Shown here piece after piece: positions 39,719 to 50,267 of a stretch of DNA of 64,000 bases. This DNA comes from Zarea fungicola (taxonomy: Eukaryota > Ascomycota > Sordariomycetes > Hypocreales > Cordycipitaceae): positions 62,001 to 126,000 of the forward strand of contig FWCC01000011.1 of assembly GCA_900169235.1 (NCBI GenBank). Direction: 5' to 3'. The notes under the pieces were generated by a model. The model was not told where the DNA came from, did no database searches, and saw only the letters and a list, made by a program, of their open reading frames with translations. Made by a program: the position numbers and the translations under genes. The number at the start of each line of letters is the position of its first letter. The stretch's first letter is position 1.

Positions 39719-41083
39719 TTTCAAGATTGTACCCCTCTTATTTCTGGATTTGTAGATATTCAGTGCAAGAAAGCAACCCAAATATGCTACAGAAAAATTC
39801 CATCATGCGAGACGTGGGAGAAAGCAGCAGTTATAAGTTCCCGTGTCCAAGGCTAGTCGTTTTTGGGGTAATGGACAACACAGTCCAGCGCGGGGTAGGT
39901 CACGCAGACTACTCATAGCTGCGGACTGATGGAAAAGCATGCAACTTTTCGAAGGATCAATAGTTCAATGATAGATATGCAGTGTCCCCCCACGGTAGCG
40001 GCGATCCCTCTACAACTGCGGTTTGCAGTACTGAGGTGGGTGCTCGGTGTAAGTCGACGGAGCATACACTGCGACTATGGTGAGTCGACTGGAGACTTAG
40101 TGGGCATCTAGTTAGATTCGGCCCTTTAGCGTCGACTTACCCCGCGTTCTTTGTCTTGAAGTTGTCAGGCCTCGCCTGCTCGCAAACTGTGACATTCGCA
40201 GCCACCCGACGGGCATCATCCTTCGGCTCGCCTTGCCAGGGATGGGAACGGTTCAAATATCCACCGGGATTTAAATTTACGCGTGGAAATAAGCGATTGG
40301 TTATCGCCTTGGCCAGGATTTTGTTCCAATAATCCTGTTAGTCTAGAGAAAGGTGATGCGGCGCCAGCCACTTGTCGAGGCTGTCCAATAGTAAGCCAGG
40401 CCTCTTAGCCACTCTGCACGAAAGGATGTCGCAGGCAAGTATTTGCCTAATGAAGGATTTTGAAAGCACCCAGCACTTTATTAGGCTGTAATCACACATT
40501 TCTTTTCTCTCTACCATTAGCATAATTCAAGTGCAGGTACCTACCAAGGCAAGAAGTAACACATAAAGTCAAGCCAGAAAATCATCAACAAAAGGAAAGT
40601 TATCAGCCTGGCCATCGCTGATCTAGTTATAGGTGCGGTAAAACAACTCCGGGGTGAATATTCCGAATTCGGGGTCTGAGGATGTTTGCAACGGATGCTT
40701 AGCCCATTCCTTTAGTCGTGATAAAGCCGTCATCATTTTTGGCTGCCTCTCGCTCAGTGCTCAGTGTTGGCAGTGGTGCGCAGAATAGGCACCCGAACTG
40801 AAGGAGTGTCGGGGCAAGTTTGCTCTACAAAGTTGAGGCTATCTTCCTCTGCAAATGCTATTTTCACATGAGCTAGTGCTAATGACGCGTGCTAAATCCG
40901 ATTCTCCCCATGAGCCGTGCTCAGTACTGTATTAAATACCAGTTGGCTGTCAAAACGCTCAAATCATCAAAGTCGTTAAACTCATGTACAATAAAAATAT
41001 AATTTATAGATAAATTTCGTCGTCATCGTCGCAATGCAATGCATTATAGTCTATATATACAAGGCTTTTTTACATGTCAATTC
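39719..41083. other. Intergenic, 1.4 kb
   Basis: Promoter side of the OPT gene and 3' flank of the UstYa-like gene, both on the minus strand. Frames here are short and without recognisable domains. Confidence 0.5.
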
Positions 41084-42194
41084 TCATTTCCGCCTGGGCT
41101 TTGTTGGCGTAATAAAGCGTCGCCTCTCATTGGCATGATGCGCATTGTCCAAAAATGCCGGCGGCGGGATATCGTAGCCCATCGTCTCGACGTACTCGGC
41201 AATCTTGTCAAAGTTGCGGCACTTTTGGTGCGTGTTGAAGTCGGCCTTGCGGTCAAAGTCGGGGTCGTCGACGTGCTCGTTGAGCATCGGCGTGATGTCA
41301 GCCTTGCACATGAGCTGGAGGCGGAGAGCTTCGAAGCAGTGATCGACGTGCATGCGGCCTAGCACGGGGTCGTCCCAGAGGAAAGAAGGGTAGAGATCGC
41401 CCCAGTTCTTGTCAAAGAGCTCCAGGGACCAGCTGTGTTGGCGGATGAGATTCTGCCATGAGTTGTTAGCGTGTGTTAAGGGACAAGGTAGGTATAACCA
41501 GGCATGATGAAGAGGACGCACAAGGCAGTGGAGCTGGTGAAAAACTTCGGCAATGGCTCCGTAAATTGGCTCTTTCGGGTCGCTGCCTATGACCTCCATG
41601 TACAAATCGGGGTCCGTCCTGTTCAGTGCGTAGACGCCTTCCTTGGTGACGGGGATCGCATGATCTAAATGGGCTCCATGGTTAGTCTGCGGCCATGTAA
41701 AGTGATTTGGAGGGACAGCTAGCAACATACGATACCATAGGGAATTCCATGCCGTCTCCCGCTCAAGTGAAGGGGGGCCTCTGTATATAGAGGAATGGTT
41801 GAAGAAGTTTATTAGATCGCCTTCCCAATACTCGACGGCAGGCCATAGCGAAGCTAGACGAATTAAAATGTCAGAAAAAAGAATGAGACGAAGAGAACGT
41901 CGCGGCGCAAACTAAAATTTGCAATAGGCTTGAGAGAGTTTCTATAGAAAACGTACACCATGATGAGACCTTCTTGTCGCATTCCAGCATGGTCGGCCGT
42001 CGTACAACCATGGCGCCTAGAAGCGCGAATAGTGATATGGTGAGCAGTACGGCGGAACCACACATGAAGCGCCTTGCTCGTTTCTCAAGCTTCTGTGCTG
42101 CCTGGAGGCGCATCGAGGCGGCGCTCAAGGCGTCACTGCCATCTCCGCCCTCGTTGCCATTCTCCAGCGGCTCATACTTGCTGCCCCTGCCCAT
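41084..42194 (-). CDS. UstYa-like (DUF3328) membrane protein
   Basis: Protein of 290 residues in four exons read downwards: 42194-41957, 41853-41731, 41664-41522 and 41452-41084 (introns 103, 66 and 69 bp). A cytosolic N-terminus is followed by one membrane helix at about residues 44-64 (MCGSAVLLTISLFALLGAMV). The remainder faces the lumen. Both family motifs of the HxxHC type are intact: HQLHC (163-167) and HVDHC (203-207), the second in MHVDHCFEALRLQLMC. UstYa homologues take part in oxidation and macrocyclisation of fungal ribosomal peptides and in other secondary pathways. Donor GTACGT at 41956 was chosen because it is the one that keeps WPAVEYWEGD in frame. No precursor with Kex2-bounded repeats, no UstYb partner and no biosynthetic core enzyme was seen nearby, so the pathway is unknown. 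Confidence 0.88.
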
Positions 42195-43906
42195 GATGGG
42201 GGAAGCGCCAATGCCCCTTGTCGTTTCGCCTCGGTTCGATGAGATTTCCGTTTACTCTGTGTAGCGCTCGTCGTTTGGCTGGTGGATGGCTGGCTGGCTC
42301 GGGGAGAGGTGCCGATGCGTTGGATGAAGGAAGTCGTTGGCTGGGATCCAAAGTTGGCCGAACTGCGAACTGCGAACCGCGAACCGGTGCTGGTTGGCTA
42401 CGTGGCGGCGGGCGGGGGACCTGGCTTACTCACTCATCAACGCGCACTGTGCATCACTAGCCAAAATGGTAGCGCCTATACAGTACGAAAAGGTGGCAAG
42501 GGGCACTGTGAGTGGCACTGTGGCACCATAGTAATAAAACGAGTAATAATATCGGCGCTAATGATAGGGCTGAAGAACATTTGCCTAATTTACCAGCTAA
42601 TTCGCTCCGTATTAAAGTAGAATTTCCTTTCTGCTGCTTCCCTGTTTAGATGTCCCCCGAAACCCGCTACCCAGGGCTGAAGAAGTAACGTAACTATTAA
42701 ACTACAGTCGTGGCGTTGAACGATCGTCCCTTGCCAAACATCAGCAAAATGCGGAGAGGCGGGGTTTTAACTTTTTCAAGGCTTGTGCCACCATCTCTCG
42801 CCCGACTCGACGGCAGTTGGTGACAACAACGCACGCGCCGTTCCTTGAAATTTCGGGGCACTAGTAGCTTTTGGACAGACACGTGGGTTCGTCAAGGAGC
42901 CAAATACAGTATAATGATATTAACAATGGCAATTCATATGCCAATGATTGCCGCTTTTGGCATTGTCCGTCCGGCCGACGAGTCGCCTTGGTGATATTGC
43001 GAGGCACACTGGCCCCGAGGCCGGCTGGGCACCGAACTTGTCCTTTGTTACATTCTATGCAAACAGGTCTAGACTGGAGAGCGGGGGGATTATGTGGTGA
43101 ACTTCACAATCATTTATAGCTGGGAAGTGGTTCGTCGTGGAGATGCTGAATCCCCGCATATGTCTGACCTTGGCCCGCTCTCCATGACGAGATATGGATA
43201 GTTAGAGATGAGCCCCACGGCCAAAGCCAACAAGTACTGGAATACTTTTGGTGTATTCAACAAACAAAATCTTGCAGAGTATTCACTGATTGTGTGCATG
43301 GGCACTGCGGCGACCCTAACTTGCCTGCCGATATAAGCCACATAAAACTATCTGCCCTACCTTGATCCATCCAGTGCCACCACACCAGGAAGCCAAGACG
43401 CCAACAACCATGTTCTGTAACCGATCTGCACTTCGGCCCTATTTAAGCATTCACGGAGCAAATTAGCCCGGCGAAAAGGGTTGCCTTGTGGCATTGCCGT
43501 CTCGCCCACAACGACCCCTAGCGTGTAAGAACTAGTTTAGAAACCTTGATAAACTCAGACAAATGCCCATGGCCCCTGCTAGTACATCTCGACTGGTCGA
43601 TTTCGTGGTGTAGAGTAGTCCAATAGGCCCTCACATTGGTACAGTAACATTCGCTTCCCCGGCCAACACCGGCAAATCGCACCGGGGATCGACTGGCTTG
43701 ACCATCAGGCAGTTCGTTAGTTGAGAGGAGCTTAATCAAGATGCCATTGTCAGAGTTGAGACGTTGTATGGGGGAGCGGCTGGGGGTATATATAGTCGTC
43801 ACTCTGCCGTTCCAATCTGGTGTCTCTTGCTTCAAAGCAGAATGCTAAAGCAAGAAAAGAAAGGAATACAATATTCAGACACTTGCACACTCACACAATC
43901 TTCACA
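42195..43906. other. Intergenic, 1.7 kb, divergent promoters
   Basis: Lies between the divergent UstYa-like and chitosanase genes. Apart from the TATA box near the chitosanase start, no feature was recognised, and frames are short. Confidence 0.5.
43787..43794 (+). promoter_or_regulatory. TATA box of the chitosanase gene
   Basis: TATATATA about 113 bp upstream of the chitosanase ATG, with GC-rich flanks. Its position fits a strongly inducible secreted-enzyme promoter. Judged from sequence and distance only. Confidence 0.55.
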
Positions 43907-44758
43907 ATGCTCTTTACTCTTTCTACCGTTGCCACTCTTGGCGCTGTCGCCTCTGCCTTTGACTTGCCCGACAACCTGCGCAGCATCTACGACAACCACC
44001 TCGTAAGTTCCACAAAGAGAACAGCAAACATGAAGAGAAGAACGAAATCCAATTCTAAACTATATTGTGCAACTTTTAGGCGGGCGGCTGCTCAAATGCT
44101 CTCTCCGACGCCTTTAGCGGCGGCGCGGTCTACTGCGGCGACATTCCCAACGCCGTCTTCCTCAAGGGCGACGGCCAGTACGACAACATGGACACGGACT
44201 GCGACGGCGCCAACAACTCGGCGGGCGACTGCGCCAACGACCCAACCGGCCAGGGTCAGACGTCGTTTGTCGACACGGTCAGCACCTTTGGCATCCCGGA
44301 CCTCGACGCCAACCTCCACAGCTACGTCGTCCTTGGCAACGAGGGCGCCAGTCCGGCCTTTGACCCCCAGAGCGCCGGCGTCCAGCCTCTGAGCGTCGTG
44401 GCTGTTGTCTGCAATAACCAGGTGGTATGTACTCAAAAAGATGAACTAAGAGGAACACAAGAACACCGGTAGCTAATGTTGGAAACCTGGTCTTTAGTTT
44501 TACGGTGTTTGGGGAGATACCAATGGCTTCACCTCCACCGGTGAGGCCTCGCTCGCCCTGGCCCAGATTTGCTTCCCCAATGATGGCCTTAGTGGCGACG
44601 TGGGACACGACGTCAATGATGTCCTGTACATTGCCTTTGCCGGCAGCGATGCCGTGCCCGGCCAGGACGGCGCCAACTGGGCCGCCGGCAGCCGCGAGGA
44701 GTTCCAGGAGAGCATCAGGGGACTCGGCGAGCGTCTTGTCGCTTCTCTTTCTGCTTAA
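43907..44758 (+). CDS. Secreted chitosanase, glycoside hydrolase family 75
   Basis: Endo-acting enzyme that hydrolyses chitosan, 233 residues long. Exons 43907-44002, 44080-44424 and 44498-44758 (introns 77 and 73 bp, all phase 0). A classical signal peptide, [17 protein letters not shown], precedes the mature start [17 protein letters not shown]75 marks follow: [72 protein letters not shown] and [16 protein letters not shown]. Asp154 (in WGDTNG) and Glu163 (in TSTGE) lie in the region that holds the catalytic acids of the family. The length is typical. The intron at 44425 is placed after GTG, so that CNNQ-VFYGVWGD is continuous. Roles in relatives include chitosan nutrition, attack on other fungi and remodelling of own wall. 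Confidence 0.95.
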
Positions 44759-44951
44759 ATAGCCCTTGATTGAATGGAAAATTGGACATATTGTCGAGTT
44801 TACATATTACGAGAAGAAATAAAATAAAAACGATTTTACAGTAAATGAATAAACTTTACAAAACAATATAAAATGGCATGCGTCTATATGTACTCACTCT
44901 CTCTTCCCCTTTTCACTTTTCAAGTCGTCCTTGTCCTCCCCGTCTTCCTTT

Positions 44952-46548
44952 TTACAGTTTCGGCTTGACGAGCGATCCATTCTCATCTCGGAATGTCGCC
45001 AGCTTGTTGCGCTTGCTGTCGCCGCCATGGCTCACCTGTGACGGCGCGTCAAACACACTCGCATCGGCCTTGCCCAGCCTGCGCTCGACGGCGACGTACT
45101 CGCGCTCGCCTTCGCCCATGTACAGCTGGCGAGGTCTCCAGATCTTGACACCGCCGGACGTGAGCATCTGCTGGCGCCAGTGGGCGAGCCAGCCGACGCA
45201 TCGAGGAACGGCAAAAAGAACGGGGTAGAAGCTGTTAGATTAAGTTAGCACTGTGTCGAAGTTTTTTTTTTTTTCTTTCTTCTCTTTAAATGGCCATGCT
45301 CCATTGTCTTGTGGAAACTTACTCTAGAGGGAAACCCATGGCCTGGTAGATGAGGCCAGAGTAAAAGTCAACGTTGGGGTACAGGTTGCGGCTGCGCATA
45401 AACTCGCTCTCGCTCGCATACTTGGCCAGCGCAATGGCCGTGTCGAGGAGCTTGTTGCGGCCCGTGACGGCAAAGACCTCCTCGGCCAGCGCGCGGATCG
45501 CCTTGGAGCGGGGGTCCACGTTCTTGTACACGCGGTGGCCGAAGCCGACCAGGACGCGCTCGCGCTTCTCAACCTTGGCCATGAAGGCGGGCACGTTGGC
45601 CGGGTCGCCAATCTCCATGAGCATGCGGATGGCGCTCTCGGAGGCGCCGCCGTGCGAAGGGCCGTAGAGGGCCGCGCAGCCGGCGGCGACGGCGCTGTAG
45701 GGGTCGACGAGGGAGGAGCCGACCTGCAGGACGGTGGCGGTGGAGCAGTTGACCTCGTGGTCGGCGTGGAGGATGAAGAGGGCGTCGAGGGCGCGCTCGA
45801 GGACCGGGTGCGGCTGGTACTCGTGGCCGGAGAGGTTGTCGAGGAGGTAGAGGAAGTTGCCCGTGTAGGACAGGCCCTGGGCCGGCCGGTTGAAGGGGCG
45901 GCCCTGGCGCATGCGGTACGAGGCGGCGGCGAGCGTGGGGGCCTTGCCGATGATGCGCAGGATCTGCTTGTCGAGGGCCTGCAGCGCGGCCGGGTTCTTG
46001 CCCGAGGCGGCGTCGGTGTACAGCTTCTGACCCTGCAGGGACGGATTGGCCTCGGGGGCAAAGGCGCCGAGCGTCGCAAACGCCGAGGTCATCATGGACA
46101 TGGGGTGGGAATCGTAGCGAAACGACTTGAACATGCCTTCAATGTCGCTGTGGATATAGGTGTGATGCAGGATCTCCTGCTGCCAGGCATCCGACTGCGG
46201 CGCCGTGGGCAGCTCGCCGTAGATGAGCAGGTAGGCCGTCTCGAGGAAGTTGCTCTTGCCGACGAGCTGCTCGATGGGGTAGCCACGATAACGCAGGATG
46301 CCGTCCTGGCCGTTGATGTAGCTAATCTTGCTCTGGATGACGGCCGTGTTCATGTAGGCCGGGTCGTAGACTCGGAGACCCTGCGTGGTCTCGTCCTCGG
46401 GCCGGTCGCCAGGCTGGGTCGGGGCAGCAATCTTCTTGATGTCGGTGGCGAGCACGGCATTGTTCTTGATGGGTACCTCATACGACTTGCCGGTGCGGTT
46501 GTCCGTGACGGACAGTGTCTGGCGCGGAGCAACGGCCTTGACAGTCAT
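44952..46548 (-). CDS. Citrate synthase, peroxisomal type
   Basis: Condenses oxaloacetate and acetyl-CoA to citrate. Exons 46548-45323 and 45231-44952 (91-bp intron) give 501 residues. The protein starts MTVKAVAPRQTLSVTDNRTG without an amphipathic mitochondrial presequence. Active-site blocks are visible: LFILHADHEVNCST and GPSHGGASESA (the two catalytic His), GFGHRVYKNVDPRSKAI, and the Asp in NVDFYSGLIYQAMGFPLDFY, which spans the intron. Other family segments are GILRYRGYPIEQL and FKSFRYDSHPMSMM. The C-terminus is ENGSLVKPKL; the terminal PKL is a PTS1-like tripeptide, weaker than SKL but accepted in several organisms. Together with the AKL-ended malate synthase 1.3 kb upstream on the same strand, this suggests a glyoxylate-cycle enzyme in peroxisomes. 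The mitochondrial TCA enzyme and methylcitrate synthase are expected to be encoded elsewhere. Confidence 0.93.
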
Positions 46549-47868
46549 GGTTTCGGCAACGGTAGCGATTGTCGCAAAGTTGTTTGTTGGTTTGTTGGGA
46601 TTTGGACAAGATGAGAAGGGGAAGGAGAGAGGACGACAAGGGCCAACGCTGGGATAAAGTTTTATTCGTGCTTATATGAAAAGAGAGGGTAAATTGGCAC
46701 TATAGTACAGGATGGGTGTCAGATGAACATTTATCCAACCGGCTGAGCTGATTGAGTTCGGCTTTGGAGAGCTGGCTTGACGTCCGGTGTTTGGGTCCGA
46801 CACTAACTTTCCGTTGACACATGCCGTGCGTGCCCGCCCTTGACCTTTACAGTGGCTGACAGTGGCTGACAGCGGTTAAAGCGCTGTCTGTTGGGGCCTG
46901 CAACTGCTGGAGACGACTAACACCAGTACGGCTCTGCCCCCACACAGGCCGAGGCATACCCCATTGTAAGCCGGAGTTGGCGTTTGCGACATGGTCAGGA
47001 AAAGAGCCAATTTTGGAACAGCGTAGTGGTGTGAATCTACATACTACTTCATCAAGGTTCAAGTAATTCTAGTGGTTCCTGTGCAGAGGTTGCAGCCAGC
47101 CTGGATGCCCAACAGCCGCCCCGGGTCAACGGAGCAAGCACATGTCGTCAAATAACACACAGAAAAGGATGACCAGTTCACTAAGATGGCGTATTCTGGG
47201 GGTTTGCAGCCAATCAAACTCAGCATAGTTTTTTGTGTCGACTGCCCATCGTGGACAAGCGGAAGATCGTCTCCGTTGATGCCGGTTCCCTCCGCTACGC
47301 CTTATCTTAACCGAGATACTCACCGAACTGTACAGCCCATGAGCATGCTTCCATTGGAGTAACAGCAATGCACTACGAGTAATTAAAAATCAAAATAAAA
47401 TAAAAAGGGCACAAAATCAAGGGAATCGTCTCATCGCGTAACAGATGCAGTAATGCAAGAATCGTTGCTGCGGTAGTGATACACACTCCAATCTATCGGT
47501 CCCTAGTCCTCCAAAACTCCAACCGATCAAAGTCGACCAGTTAAAAAGTAAGTGAGACGGAAATGAGAATTTCGGTCTCTGGTATCATAAAAAAACAAAA
47601 TATCCAGTACGGCCATCATGTCAAGGTAGTGTTTGTCAATTCAAAGCTACTAAGCTTCTTTCCTGAATCCCATTCTCGGATTCATCCCATAAAAAATGCA
47701 ATAAAAAATTCAGCATACCATAATCCATCGCGTGAACAAGGGGAAATATAGGGGGTCAAATCAAATCGTAGCGGATGTACATTTTGTCGAGTTGACTGTT
47801 GGTTGGTGTGAGTGTGTAAAGACAAATCTGCCAAGGTGGTGGTGATAAAGTCGTGAGGATGATGCATT
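46549..47868. other. Intergenic, 1.3 kb, between citrate synthase and malate synthase
   Basis: Promoter of citrate synthase and 3' flank of malate synthase. A candidate TATA element (TATAAG, minus strand, 46677-46672) lies about 125 bp upstream of the citrate synthase ATG. A CAGTGGCTGA decamer is repeated in tandem at 46851-46870. No gene seen. Confidence 0.5.
46672..46677 (-). promoter_or_regulatory. Candidate TATA element of citrate synthase
   Basis: TATAAG on the minus strand about 125 bp before the start codon, in a purine/T-rich leader. Supported by motif and distance only. Confidence 0.3.
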
Positions 47869-50267
47869 TTACAGCTTGGCAGCAGGAGCAGGAGAGCCAG
47901 GGGCAGTGATTTCATCATACAAAAGACTGGACATTACATGTTAGCAACGCAATGTTTTTTTTTTTTTCATCTTTATTTTTGATGTTGGTACATACCTTGT
48001 CAAAAAGTCAGCATAGTCCTCGCCGGTAACCTGGCCGGCAAAGTACTGAGCAGCGAGATGGAACTTGTTGCCCTTGCCCGCCTTGGCAGAGAGCTCATCG
48101 GCACACTCCTTGAGCAGCTTGAGGGAGTAGGCCTTGTCGACGCGCTTGCCCTCGGCAGTGGTGACGCCGTGGCGAGTCCACTGCCACAGCTGGCTGCGAG
48201 AGACTTCGGCGGTAGCAGCATCCTCCCTGTTTGTAATTGTTAGTTTTCTTCTTGTTGCCAGTTACATCGTACTGGAATGATAGGACACGTACATGAGAGA
48301 GTTGATGGGAACACAGCCGACACCGCGGATCCAAGCCTCCATGTAACCAAGACCAATAAACAGGTTCTTGCGGATGCCCTCCTCGGTAATCTGGCCGGGG
48401 ACGTTCATGTTGAGCAGGTCGTTCTGAGTGACCTGGACCTCCTCGCGGCGGATAAACATCTGGTTGGGGGTGGGCATGTGCTTGTTGAAGATTTCGAGGG
48501 CAATGGTGGCGAGGGCCGGGTGGGCGACCCAGGTGCCGTCGTGGCCGGCGCGGACCTCGCGCAGCTTGTCGGCGCGGACGTTGGCCATGGCCTTGTCGTT
48601 GGCGGCCTTGTCGTCCTTGATGGGGATCTGGGCCGCCATGCCGCCCATGGCGTGGACGCCGCGCTTGTGGCAGGTCTGGATGAGCAGCTTGACGTAGGCG
48701 TCCATGAAGGGCACCGTCATGGTGACGGCGGAGCGGTCGGGCAGGACAAAGTTGGGGTTGTGGCGGAACTTCTTCATGACGGAGAAGATGTAGTCCCAGC
48801 GGCCGCAGTTGAGGCCGGAGCTGTGGTCGCGCAGCTCGTAGATGATCTCGTCCATCTCAAAGGCGGCGAGGATGGTCTCGATGAGGACAGTGCCGCGGAT
48901 GGTACCGCGGGCCATGCCAATGTAGTCCTGGGCCAGGTTGAAGACGTCGTTCCAGAGGCGGGCCTCGAGATGGGACTCGAGCTTGGGCAGGTAAAAGTAC
49001 GGGCCGTAGCCGCGGCGCTGGTACTCGACGGCGTTGTGGAAGAAGTAGAGGCCAAAATCGAAGAGACTGCCCGACATGGGCTCGCCGTCGACGGTGATGT
49101 GCTTCTCCTCGAGGTGCCAGCCACGGGGGCGGACAATGAGCGTCGGGTGCTTGCGGTCGGTGCGCAGCTTGTACTCCTTGGCGCCCTGCTTGAAGTCGAC
49201 CTGGCCACGGATGGCATCGTACAGGCTGACCTGGCCGTTGATCATGTTGTCCCATGTGGGAGCGGACGAGTCTGGGGGGGGAGGGATGTCAGTCATGTTG
49301 AGCGGATGAATGAAGATGCAATTGAAGATGAAGTGCTGGGAAACAATGATGAGAATTGACGAGAATGATGATGAGACATCTCACTCATCGCCAAAATTGA
49401 AGCCATCCTCATCAACAGCAGCCACGGTGCACCCTCCGTTGCTCGGCTACTCATTGAGGCGTCGTTGCTCGTCACTTTCACAAGCAATGTGTGGCCCCCG
49501 GCTCAAGGTACCCCATGCCCCACTCTTTTTTCGGAGCAGAGCGCAGAGTGGCCGGGCCGAGCTATTCTGAATGCAAAACACCCGAGGCATTGGGAACTGG
49601 GAAATCGGGAAATCTGGCAAAGGAGCTGATTCCAAAGTGTTCATTTTCCATGCAGTATGAAAATTGAGAAAGACGGAAACTCGCGCTCCAATTGTCCAGA
49701 AATCCAAATCCCCCATGTCCAGATTCATAATGAGCACACACCACAGAAAAGCCGTTGAGCAGAGCCGCACAGCGACCTTGCCAGGGATGTTGTGGATAGG
49801 CTTAGTAGAGGTGCATGCCAACACGGCCAAAATAGGAAATTACAGCAAAAATAGATAGAGAGAAAAGAAAAAGCCATGTAAATGGAGGAAATTTGTATAA
49901 ACTCACCCTCAAAGTCAGACATGTAGGTAAAGACATCCGAGTTGAGCGCATTGACAACCATCTTGCGGTCGGGCGGCCCCGTAATCTCGACGCGGCGGTC
50001 GACGAGGCCCGGCGCAGGTGCGGCACCTTTCCAGGTGGCATTCTCGCGGATGTGCTTGGTCTCGGGCAGGAAGTCGGGCAGGACGCCGCGGTCCAGCTCG
50101 GCCTGGCGCAGCTTGCGGCGCTCGAGGAGGCTCTTGCGGGTGCCGTTGAAGGAGCGGTGCAGCAGGGCGAGGAAGGTGAGCGCCTGGGGGGTCAGGATCT
50201 TCTTGTGCGCTTGGTCGACCTTGCCGAGGACGTTGACGCCCTGGAGGATGGAATCTTGTGAAGCCAT
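47869..50267 (-). CDS. Malate synthase, peroxisomal (glyoxylate cycle)
   Basis: Makes malate from glyoxylate and acetyl-CoA, the second step unique to the glyoxylate cycle. Exons read downwards: 50267-49907, 49271-48293, 48226-47996 and 47926-47869, giving 542 residues, the usual eukaryotic length. The N-terminus [20 protein letters not shown] and [20 protein letters not shown] (across intron 1) are characteristic. The family signature [16 protein letters not shown] is intact, and [13 protein letters not shown] supplies the active-site arginine and acidic residue. The C-terminus ends in PAAKL, so AKL is a PTS1 peroxisome import signal; the last short exon (58 bp) encodes it. Intron 1 is 635 bp, far longer than any other intron in the window. 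A minus-strand TATATAA near 50446-50439 may be its TATA box. Expression in relatives is induced by acetate and fatty acids and repressed by glucose. Confidence 0.96.

Noticed and set aside
36889..44758. OPT transporter, UstYa-like gene and chitosanase as one secondary-metabolite cluster
   Set aside because: No core biosynthetic enzyme or precursor peptide is present, and the chitosanase is a degradative enzyme. Proximity alone is not enough.
45535..46614. 359-codon plus-strand frame opposite citrate synthase
   Set aside because: Antisense shadow caused by strong third-position GC bias of the real gene. The same holds for 48277-49359 opposite malate synthase and 37775-38461 opposite the OPT gene.
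49447..49830. 127-codon minus-strand frame inside malate synthase intron 1 as a nested gene
   Set aside because: No domain, ordinary intron-like composition, and it would share the host strand.
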